Of a stretch of DNA of 64,000 nt, positions 51,837-59,309 are shown piece after piece. Below the pieces are notes generated by a model. It was not told the origin of the DNA. It worked only from the letters and a program-made list of their open reading frames with translations, and did no database searches. The translations under genes were made by a program, and so were the position numbers. Source of the DNA: Bacteroidota bacterium (lineage in GTDB: Bacteria > Bacteroidota > Rhodothermia > JANXDC01). Position 1 is the stretch's first letter, and every line of letters starts with the position of its first letter. The stretch spans positions 2,019,549-2,083,548 of the forward strand of contig AP024675.1 of assembly GCA_025998875.1 (NCBI GenBank), given 5' to 3'.

Positions 51837-54203
51837 ATGCAGCCGCCATGGGCCACCTCGGCCCGGGCCATGCCGGCCCTGTGGGTGGCCTGTCTGCTGG
51901 GGACGGGCATCTGGGCCGGTGCCGCTCTGCCCGGGTTGCCCATCGGAGCGCTCTGGGCGTTTGCCGGAGGGGCTGCGCTGTGCTGCGCGTTGGGATATGG
52001 TCTGCGCGATCGGGTGCGGGCTCAGGTTCCGCTACAGGTCGGGATGTGGACGGCCCTGGCCCTGCTCCTGATTGGGGCAGGTGCCCTGCGGTATCGGATC
52101 TATACCGACCGTAGCGCGCAGGATATCGGGATTCTGGCCGCCGCCTACGGATCTGTGGAGGTCAGCCTGCAGGGGCGCATCCGCACGGAGCCCGAAATCA
52201 CCCCCGCCGGTTCCCTGCGCTTCCTGCTCGAGGCGGAGCGTTTGTCTTTCCCCGTAGATACCCCCGTTGTGGGGTTTCTGCTTGTACGTCTGCTTCCTCA
52301 TCCAGAGAAACCTTTTCCGTCTCTGGCTCCGGGAGATCGGGTGCGTCTGGACGGGGTACTGGAGTTTCCCCCTCAGGCCCGCAATCCGGGCGCGATGGAC
52401 TACCGGACCTACCTCATGCGCAGGCGTGTGCATGCCCTGCTTGTGGTCGCCCATCCGGAGCTGCTCCTGCGCTTGGGCGCGCACAGGTCGGTTTGGCAGG
52501 AGCTTATCGTGCGCCTCCGGAGGGGGATCCGAGAGGCCATTGAGCGGCATGTTCCCGCCTCGAGCCGCTCCCTGGTCTTGGCCATCTGGTTGGGAGATCG
52601 GAGCCAGATCTCCGAAGACCTGGAGACGGCCTTCGCCCGGGCTGGCACGCTGCACGTGCTGGCCGTATCGGGTATGAACGTGGCCTTGCTGGCCTGGCTC
52701 GTTTACGCGACTGTGGGCCTGTATACGGGCAGAAGGCCGGCACGACGCCCCATCCGCATCGGCCTCGTCTTGCTCGTGGTAGCCCTGTACGTGGCCTTGA
52801 CCGGGGCGGAGGCTTCCATCGTGCGCGCGGGGATCATGGCGGCCCTCCTGCTCATGGCCGAGCTCCTGGAGCGGCCCTGGATGGGGCTTAACACGCTGGG
52901 CGCGGCGGCCTGCCTGAGCCTCTGGTGGCGGCCCTCGGACCTCTGGGATGTGGGCTGGCAGCTGTCCTTCAGCGCCATGCTGGGGCTGGTGCGCGCCTTC
53001 CCTGTGCTGGCCGCCTGGACAAAACGAGAGCGGTGGCCTTCGGGCCTCCGAGCCGTTGGGGACCTGATGCTGGTTTCCCTGGCCGCTCAGCTCCTGACCG
53101 CCCCCGTATTGCTGGTTCACTTCGGGCAGATCTCTTGGGTGGGACCTCTGGCCAACCTGGTAGCCGTTCCGGCCACGTGGGTGATTTTCGTCTCCGGGGC
53201 AGCCGTTGTGGGGCTCGATGGGCTCCCCTGGTCTTTTGCGGCCGATTGGGCCGGGAAGCTATCCCACTGGGGCGGCCTGCTCCTCCAGGAGAGCTCCCGC
53301 TGGGCGGCGGCCCTGCCGGGAGCTAGTGGGTTTTACGCCCCTGAAAATGGCCTGCTTATCTGCGCCCTCCTGGGTGGTATCGGGGCGCTGTTGCTGGGGG
53401 ACCGACCGGCCATAGCCTGGCGCCTGCTCCTTGCGGCCGGACTCTGTTACGGGGCCGGACGCGCTGTCGTGCTCCTGGAGAGGGGCGAGCTGGAGGTTGT
53501 CTTTCTGGATGTCGGACAGGGCGATGCGGCCGCCGTTCGCACCCCCGGAGGTCGGGTGCTGGTGATCGATGCAGGGCCGAAAACGGAATTCTGGGATGCC
53601 GGGCGAAGGGCCTTACTGCCCCTACTTCGGCGCTGGAACGCGCGCGCCGTAGATGTGCTGTTGCTCTCCCATGCACACGCCGACCATACGGGGGGAAGTG
53701 AGGCGATCCGGGCCGAGTTGCCCGTACGGCGCTTCATAGGACCTGAGGCGCGCCTGTTCCGGGGCGCCGGGGATACGCTGGATCTGGGTCCGGAGCTCCG
53801 CCTCTACCTTTTGCACCCGGCTCCAGAGGATAGCCTGTTGGGGGAAAATGATCGCTCCTTTGTGCTCCTGTTGCAGTATGGCAGAACGCGCTTTCTGTGG
53901 GCCGGGGATCTGGGGGCGGAGGGCGAAGGCCGTCTTCTTCGACGGTGGGGAAACTTCTTGCAAGCCCATGTCGTCAAAGCCCCGCACCACGGGTCCGGGT
54001 TCTCCAGTCAACCGGATTTCATTCGGGCCACCCGGCCTCTATGGGTAGTCATCTCCTGCGGCCGGCGCAATCCGTTCGGGCACCCGGACCCGCAGGTATT
54101 GCGTCGCTGGCAGGCAGCCGGGGCCCGCCTCTGGCGCACCGACGAGCGCGGGGCGGCCGTGTTTCGCTCCGATGGACGCCGGGTTGTGCTCGTATCCCGT
54201 TAG
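51837..54203 (+). CDS. comEC: ComEC/Rec2-family DNA uptake channel
   Basis: Predicted 788-residue inner-membrane protein for uptake of single-stranded DNA in natural transformation. About ten membrane segments are visible. An N-terminal OB-like DUF4131 part (about 60-185) is followed by the Competence domain (about 215-490), with AIWLGDRSQISEDLETAFARAGTLHVLAVSGMNVALLAWLV. The C-terminal metallo-beta-lactamase domain (about 545-788) has DVGQGDAAAVRTPGGRVLVIDAGP and the metal motif LLSHAHADHTGGSEAI, then VVKAPHHGSGFSSQ. The length is normal. GAGGGAG precedes ATG. No other competence genes lie in the window. Confidence 0.93.
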   Translation: MQPPWATSARAMPALWVACLLGTGIWAGAALPGLPIGALWAFAGGAALCCALGYGLRDRVRAQVPLQVGMWTALALLLIGAGALRYRIYTDRSAQDIGILAAAYGSVEVSLQGRIRTEPEITPAGSLRFLLEAERLSFPVDTPVVGFLLVRLLPHPEKPFPSLAPGDRVRLDGVLEFPPQARNPGAMDYRTYLMRRRVHALLVVAHPELLLRLGAHRSVWQELIVRLRRGIREAIERHVPASSRSLVLAIWLGDRSQISEDLETAFARAGTLHVLAVSGMNVALLAWLVYATVGLYTGRRPARRPIRIGLVLLVVALYVALTGAEASIVRAGIMAALLLMAELLERPWMGLNTLGAAACLSLWWRPSDLWDVGWQLSFSAMLGLVRAFPVLAAWTKRERWPSGLRAVGDLMLVSLAAQLLTAPVLLVHFGQISWVGPLANLVAVPATWVIFVSGAAVVGLDGLPWSFAADWAGKLSHWGGLLLQESSRWAAALPGASGFYAPENGLLICALLGGIGALLLGDRPAIAWRLLLAAGLCYGAGRAVVLLERGELEVVFLDVGQGDAAAVRTPGGRVLVIDAGPKTEFWDAGRRALLPLLRRWNARAVDVLLLSHAHADHTGGSEAIRAELPVRRFIGPEARLFRGAGDTLDLGPELRLYLLHPAPEDSLLGENDRSFVLLLQYGRTRFLWAGDLGAEGEGRLLRRWGNFLQAHVVKAPHHGSGFSSQPDFIRATRPLWVVISCGRRNPFGHPDPQVLRRWQAAGARLWRTDERGAAVFRSDGRRVVLVSR

Positions 54204-54220
54204 CCCGAGGAGAGCGATTC

Positions 54221-55201
54221 ATGTACGATGTGATTATCGTCGGCGGCGGCCCGATCGGGATCAACTGCGCCTTCGAGGCGCGCAAGCGCGGGCTTTCCTA
54301 TCTGGTGCTGGAAAAGGGGCCTATCGCCGCCTCCATTTATCGCTATCCCGTACATATGCGCTTTTTCTCCACACCGGAGTTGCTCGAGCTGCAGGGCATT
54401 CCCATGACTGTGGCCGGGGAGAAGCCCTCTCGGACGGAGGTGCTCACCTACTACCGGAGGCTGGTGCTCGATTTTCAGCTTGCCTATCATACCTACGAGC
54501 CCGTGCTGGATGTGGAAGGGGAAAAGGGGCGTTTTTGGGTGCGCACGAGCCGGGCGCTCTACGAAGCGGCCCGGGTGGTTCTGGCCATCGGCGCCTTCGC
54601 CCGCCCCCGTATGCTCGAGGTCCCGGGCGAGGATCTGCCCCATGTGCACCATTACTACACGGAGGCCCATCCGTATGCGGGTTGCGATGTGCTCGTCGTC
54701 GGGGGCAAGAACTCCGCCGTGGAGGCGGCCCTGGACCTGTATCGGCACGGGGCCCGGGTGACGATGGCCGTGCGCAGCCCGGACTTCCGAGAAAGCGTCA
54801 AGTACTGGCTCCTTCCCGACATCCGAAATCGCATCGCCCAGGGGCAGATCCGGGCGTTTTTCAGTACGGTTGTCGAGGCCATCGAAGCCGAACAGGTCCG
54901 CCTGCGCACACCGGAGGGCTCCGTAACGGTCCGGGCCGATTTCGTGCTCGCCCTTACGGGCCATGAGCCCGATTACGCTTTTCTGGAACGTGTCGGGGTG
55001 CGCATTCAGGACGATCCATACCGTACTCCGGTATATGATCCGGAGACGCTGGAGACGAACCGTCCCGGCCTGTACCTGGCCGGCGTGGTGCTCGGGGGTC
55101 TGCGCACCAATCAGTGGTTTATTGAAAACAGCCGCGTCCACGCCGTGCAGATCATGGAGCACATCGCCCGTTCTCTGGCCCCACCGTCTCCGGCCCCGTA
55201 G
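54221..55201 (+). CDS. YpdA/Bdr-type bacillithiol disulfide reductase
   Basis: Predicted 326-residue FAD/NAD(P)H oxidoreductase. The FAD motif is VIIVGGGPIGINCAFEARKRG (residues 4-24), with the YpdA-type HMRFFSTPELLELQGIPM, GAFARPRMLEVPGEDLPHVHHYYTEAHPY, second nucleotide site VLVVGGKNSAVEAALDLYRHG and C-terminal GLYLAGVVLGGLRTNQWFIENSRVHA. The family recycles oxidised bacillithiol. It lacks the CxxC of thioredoxin reductases, as expected. ATG 54221 follows CGAGGAGAG. Its 3' end overlaps trmI on the other strand by 50 bases. No bacillithiol synthesis gene is seen in the window. Confidence 0.85.
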   Translation: MYDVIIVGGGPIGINCAFEARKRGLSYLVLEKGPIAASIYRYPVHMRFFSTPELLELQGIPMTVAGEKPSRTEVLTYYRRLVLDFQLAYHTYEPVLDVEGEKGRFWVRTSRALYEAARVVLAIGAFARPRMLEVPGEDLPHVHHYYTEAHPYAGCDVLVVGGKNSAVEAALDLYRHGARVTMAVRSPDFRESVKYWLLPDIRNRIAQGQIRAFFSTVVEAIEAEQVRLRTPEGSVTVRADFVLALTGHEPDYAFLERVGVRIQDDPYRTPVYDPETLETNRPGLYLAGVVLGGLRTNQWFIENSRVHAVQIMEHIARSLAPPSPAP

Positions 55202-55958
55202 ATCGGGCGAAGACGAGGTATCCGGTGTGAGCGACCATCCGATCCACCGGCCTCAGGCGATCGGCTGTGGCCTTGTAGGGGCGGAGCAGGAGCTCTTCTA
55301 CCTCGATGAGCAGAAATCCCTGCCCCTGAAGGGCTTCCAGCAGCTGGCTAAGCTGGTTTGTTGTGGGCACCAGGGCGCCGAAAAATCCCCCTGGCCGCAG
55401 GGCTTGGCGCGCCTGGGCGATGTACTCCCAGGGGGTGCGCACGTCCAAAAACAGGGCATCCACGTCCGTTTCGTAGAACCCCTCGGCGATATCCCGCAGG
55501 TGCCAGCTGACCCGCTCCAGGAGGCCAAGCCGGGCGAGGTTTTCCCGGGCCAAGGTCTGGTGTTCCGGACGCTGTTCGTACGAATACACCCGACCCTCCG
55601 GGCCCACGGCCCGCGCCAGGGCGAGCGTGAGGGCTCCGCTTCCGGTTCCGGCCTCGATAACGCGCACGCCCGGCTGGATGTTGAGCCGGAGCAGGATATA
55701 GGCTGCATCCTTGGGGTAAATGATCTGCGTGCGACGGGGCAGGTGCCGGATGAGATCGGCTGTTCCGGGCTCAAAGGCCCGGTAGGGTATACCTTTATGG
55801 GTGTGCACCGTGACTCCTGGCCGCTGTCCGATGAGCTGCTCGTGGGCCAGCAGGCCGTGGTGGGTGCCCAGATGCTGGCCCTCCTGTAGGCGCACGATAT
55901 GGACTCGGTGATCCGGTCCAATGAGCAAAACCACGTCTCCGGGAGCAAAGCGATACAT
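55152..55958 (-). CDS. trmI: tRNA (adenine(58)-N1)-methyltransferase TrmI
   Basis: Predicted 268-residue methyltransferase that makes m1A58 in the T-loop, a mark linked to tRNA stability at high temperature. The N-terminal domain (MYRFAPGDVVLLIGPDHRVHIVRLQEG) precedes PRRTQIIYPKDAAYILLRLNIQPGVRVIEAGTGSGALTLALARAVGPEG (SAM site) and the family aspartates in VDALFLDVRTPWEYIAQARQALRPGGFFGALVPTTNQLSQLLEALQ. The length is close to Thermus TrmI (255). ATG 55958 is preferred over an in-frame ATG 22 codons upstream, because the homology starts there; AAAGAG gives only a weak ribosome-binding site. Confidence 0.9.
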   Translation of the reverse strand: MYRFAPGDVVLLIGPDHRVHIVRLQEGQHLGTHHGLLAHEQLIGQRPGVTVHTHKGIPYRAFEPGTADLIRHLPRRTQIIYPKDAAYILLRLNIQPGVRVIEAGTGSGALTLALARAVGPEGRVYSYEQRPEHQTLARENLARLGLLERVSWHLRDIAEGFYETDVDALFLDVRTPWEYIAQARQALRPGGFFGALVPTTNQLSQLLEALQGQGFLLIEVEELLLRPYKATADRLRPVDRMVAHTGYLVFARSTGPETVGPENGRCAP

Positions 55959-56028
55959 GGGCTCTTTGCGCGTTGCGTTGCGAATTTGCGTCTCCAGGCT
56001 GGGTCCTGTCCAGAAGAACCCCAAAGCC

Positions 56029-56057
56029 TTGACTTGTCGAATGATAACCGTTAATAT
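56029..56057 (+). promoter_or_regulatory. Sigma-70-like promoter for tRNA-Arg
   Basis: TTGACT (56029-56034) and TAATAT (56052-56057) are separated by 17 bases. Transcription would start near 56064, eleven bases before the tRNA 5' end. No TAnnTTTG box stands at this place. Confidence 0.7.
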
Positions 56058-56074
56058 TCCCCTTGCTTTGTCCT

Positions 56075-56148
56075 GCCCCGGTAGCTCAGCTGGATAGAGC
56101 AGCGGTTTCCTAAACCGTTGGTCGCAGGTTCAAGTCCTGCCCGGGGTA
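56075..56148 (+). tRNA. tRNA-Arg (anticodon CCU)
   Basis: A complete 74-base cloverleaf can be drawn by eye. The acceptor arm is 7 bp with a G-U first pair (56075-56081 with 56141-56147, discriminator A at 56148). The D stem is GCTC/GAGC, the anticodon stem GCGGT/ACCGT with loop TTCCTAA (anticodon CCT at 56109-56111, reading AGG), and the T stem GCAGG/CCTGC with loop TTCAAGT. The CCA end is not encoded. The neighbouring TonB-dependent receptor gene starts 30 bases downstream. Confidence 0.95.
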
Positions 56149-56178
56149 CCGAACTTTCACGGGGTGAGGAGGACGGCC

Positions 56179-59100
56179 ATGCGTCGAGCGCTACTTTTCG
56201 CCTGTCTGTTCGGCCTGCTCGGTCTGGAAGTTCGCGCCCAGGACGGCAAAATCGCCGGCAAGGTCATTGATAAACGCACGGGCGAACCTCTGCCGGGGGC
56301 CACAGTCCTGATCGTGGGCACCACGCGTGGGGCGGCCACGGACGCGCGGGGGGAATACTTCATCCTCAACGTACCGCCGGGCCGCTACACGCTACGGGCC
56401 AGCTTCGTGGGCTATCAGGAGCAGATCCGTCAGGATGTGGTGGTCAACTCGGGCTTTACCACGATCGTAAACTTCGAGCTCAGCGAGGGCGTACAGGTCC
56501 TCGGTGAGGTCGTCGTACAGGGAGAGCGCCTCATCCGCCAGGACGAGACCACGTCGGCCGCGGTGTTGAGCGGAGAGCAGATCCAGAACCTGCCCGTGCA
56601 GAACATCTTCCAGGCCATGACCACAACGGCCGGCTTTGTGGCCACGGGTCCGACGGGGGACTCGGGAATTCACCTGCGTGGTGGCCGGAGCCGGGAGATC
56701 GCCTACATGGTCGATGGGGTGATCGTCAAAGATCCCCTCTTCGGAGGTATTGGCGGGCTCAACCTGCCCACACAGGCCGTCTCCGAGCTGCAGATCCTCA
56801 GCGGAGGATTTAATGCGGAGTATGGAGAGGCCATGTCCGGCGTGGTGTTGATCAATACCCCTGTCGGAGGTCCCCAGTATCGGGGCACCCTCCAGCTGCG
56901 CACGGACGGTTTCTCCACTGGGGGAATGTTCCGCAATGGACCCTATCGGGGGACCCGATCCTGGGATAACGACTGGGGTACGCGCGATGTGGAGTTCGTG
57001 CTCAGCGGCCCGATTCCCCTGCTGGGACGGCGAGCGAGCTTTTTCGGGGCGATCAATCGCTTCGAATCCGACACGTACCTGAACCGCTGGACGGGCCCCA
57101 AGCGGCCGGCTGTTTTGCCCTGGTCGCAGGTCGTGGGACTGAGTCTGCTCAACGATGTGACGGTCGGCTCGCTGCGTTTGAAGAAGGGGGACAAGGTCAC
57201 CGAGGATGTCCTCGCCCAGCTCCGGCAGGCCGGGGTGAACGTGGATTCCGCCAAAGTGGCCGTCTCCGATTACCAGATGCGGCATAATTTCCAGCTCTTT
57301 GATGACCAGACGCGCGCCACACTGAACCTGGGGCTACAGCTGAGTCGGGATATCGATCTTAAGCTCGGCGCCAAGCTCACGCGCTGGCTCTATCGGCAGT
57401 ATGCCCACCGGCTTAAGGAATTTCCCCAGTACAACGGCACCAACCGCCGGGAGGTCGATCTCTACAACGTAGCCTTCACCCACCGGATCTCCCCGAGCGT
57501 CTTCTATGAGCTCAAGTACGCCTATCACCGCAACTGGTCGGCCTATTACGTCTACGAAGAACAGCTCGACCCCAATAACCCGAACCGGTTTAATCGGATC
57601 TGGGCTCCGGCCCGCGTAAATGGGGCCTTCAATACCGAGGGACTGCCGCCGGGACAGGGAGGGGGGTCGAACTACGAATTCTGGGGCTTCACCCAGCAGG
57701 CCATTCACCTGCAGGACCCCAACCTCTTCGATGGGGATCTGGGTCAGCCCTATCAACTCGGACGAGATTACGACCTAAATGGGGATGGCAAGCCGGAATA
57801 TCGGCGGGGTCAGCGCCTGAGCCCCGAGATGGTCAATGCTTTCCGGGCGGCGGGCATGAATGCGATCATCATTCTGGCCCCGCCGACGGATAACACCTTC
57901 GACAATCGCAAGTCCGTCGAACACCAGATCAAATTCGATATCACCGCGCAGGTCAACAAGAACAATCTGGTCAAGATGGGCCTGGAGCTGCGGCGATTCA
58001 ACCTGAGCACAGAGTACATCCCCAGCGTTAACTCACTGTGGGACCACTCCAACCCGGCCCAGGAGCGGCGGCACGACTGGGAAGAGTACTATGATGTATC
58101 TCCCATCCAGGCGGCCGCTTATATCCAGGACAAGATCGAGTTCTCCAACCTGGTGCTGCAGCTCGGGTTGCGCTTTGATTATCTGGATCCCCGCATCTGG
58201 GCGATCAAGGGCTATGAGCAGGGGGCCGACCCCACGCGCGGCAAAGCCGAAACCGAACCGGCGCGCAAGAAGTGGAAGCTCAGCCCTCGTATCGGGGTGG
58301 CCTTTCCCGTCACCGAACGCGCCCGCTTGAGCTTCTCCTATGGGCAGTTCTTCCAGTATCCGGACTACTTCCAGATGTACAATCGACTGCGCACGAAAAC
58401 CTGGGTGCCCGGTCAGGGATACGTGCCCGTACAGGGTGAGGGCTTCGATCTACTGGGCTACGAGCCCCGCATTGGCAATCCCAATCTGAGCCCGGAGACC
58501 ACGATCGCCTATCAGATCGACGCGGAGTTCGCCCTGACCGACTACAGCAAGTTGGGGATCAGTCTGTTCTACAAGGATATCTACGACTACGTCTCCGTTA
58601 AGCGCATCGATCGGGGTGCGGGTACGGCCTACTGGATCCTCTACAACGCCGATTACGCCAACGCCAAGGGCTTTGAGGTCACCTTCGAGCGGCGTTTTAC
58701 GGGCAACTTTGGCCTGCAGGCCAGCTACACGTACTCGCGCGCCATCGGGAATGCGGACAACTTCGAGGAGCGCTTCAATGAGGCCTATCTGGCCTCCGTC
58801 TACGGCATCGTGCCGCCGCGTATGGCCCTTCCGCTTTCCTGGGATCAGCCGCACACGCTGGCCTTCACGGCCCAGGCCGGTCTGGGACGGCTGAGGGCTA
58901 ACCTGGTAGGCCGATTCGGCAGCGGACTGCCCTACACGCCCACCACCCCGCGCGGCAAGCCGACGGGAGATAAAAACTCCGCCCGACAGCCGTGGACCTC
59001 GACCGTGGACTTGCGCCTGCAGTATGAGTGGACCAGCGGGCGCGGGTTCTACGTACAGCCCTTTGTGGACATCTCCAACCTCTTCAACAAGCGCAACGTG

Positions 59101-59232
59101 CTGCGGGTGTTCTCCGACACCGGGGCTCCGGATGCGACCCTGGATCCCGGACTGTCGCCGGAGTACGTGGACCGTCCCCATTACTTCGGCCCACCGCGAC
59201 ACATCCTTTTCGGTGTGCGTATGGGGTTCTAA
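56179..59232 (+). CDS. TonB-dependent receptor with carboxypeptidase-like N-domain
   Basis: Predicted 1017-residue outer-membrane receptor. A signal peptide covers about 1-20 (LLFACLFGLLGLEVRAQ). A carboxypeptidase-regulatory-like domain (about 23-105, GKVIDKRTGEPLPGATVLIVGTTRGAATDARGEYFI) precedes the plug (about 120-235, IHLRGGRSREIAYMVDGVIVKDP, GGFNAEYGEAMSGVVLINT). The barrel ends in GVRMGF. It differs from the SusC protein at 2.6 kb: the SusC plug motif is absent and no SusD gene follows. Ca-loop-like DLNGDGKPE occurs at about 541. GAGGAGG lies 6 bases before ATG 56179. It begins 30 bases after tRNA-Arg and may be transcribed with it. The next two genes suggest a secretion-linked cluster. 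Confidence 0.9.
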   Translation: MRRALLFACLFGLLGLEVRAQDGKIAGKVIDKRTGEPLPGATVLIVGTTRGAATDARGEYFILNVPPGRYTLRASFVGYQEQIRQDVVVNSGFTTIVNFELSEGVQVLGEVVVQGERLIRQDETTSAAVLSGEQIQNLPVQNIFQAMTTTAGFVATGPTGDSGIHLRGGRSREIAYMVDGVIVKDPLFGGIGGLNLPTQAVSELQILSGGFNAEYGEAMSGVVLINTPVGGPQYRGTLQLRTDGFSTGGMFRNGPYRGTRSWDNDWGTRDVEFVLSGPIPLLGRRASFFGAINRFESDTYLNRWTGPKRPAVLPWSQVVGLSLLNDVTVGSLRLKKGDKVTEDVLAQLRQAGVNVDSAKVAVSDYQMRHNFQLFDDQTRATLNLGLQLSRDIDLKLGAKLTRWLYRQYAHRLKEFPQYNGTNRREVDLYNVAFTHRISPSVFYELKYAYHRNWSAYYVYEEQLDPNNPNRFNRIWAPARVNGAFNTEGLPPGQGGGSNYEFWGFTQQAIHLQDPNLFDGDLGQPYQLGRDYDLNGDGKPEYRRGQRLSPEMVNAFRAAGMNAIIILAPPTDNTFDNRKSVEHQIKFDITAQVNKNNLVKMGLELRRFNLSTEYIPSVNSLWDHSNPAQERRHDWEEYYDVSPIQAAAYIQDKIEFSNLVLQLGLRFDYLDPRIWAIKGYEQGADPTRGKAETEPARKKWKLSPRIGVAFPVTERARLSFSYGQFFQYPDYFQMYNRLRTKTWVPGQGYVPVQGEGFDLLGYEPRIGNPNLSPETTIAYQIDAEFALTDYSKLGISLFYKDIYDYVSVKRIDRGAGTAYWILYNADYANAKGFEVTFERRFTGNFGLQASYTYSRAIGNADNFEERFNEAYLASVYGIVPPRMALPLSWDQPHTLAFTAQAGLGRLRANLVGRFGSGLPYTPTTPRGKPTGDKNSARQPWTSTVDLRLQYEWTSGRGFYVQPFVDISNLFNKRNVLRVFSDTGAPDATLDPGLSPEYVDRPHYFGPPRHILFGVRMGF

Positions 59233-59248
59233 ACAGCAGCGCTTCGCC

Positions 59249-59278
59249 GCGGGAGGGGTTGGACCCAACCCCTCCCGC
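59249..59278 (+). other. Strong intra-operon hairpin
   Basis: A perfect 13-bp stem (59249-59261 with 59266-59278) with a 4-base loop lies between the receptor and the next gene, with no T-run. It could stabilise the upstream mRNA or reduce read-through between the two genes. Confidence 0.5.
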
Positions 59279-59309
59279 CGATCCTACGGATGCAAACAGG
59301 GAGGTCGGT

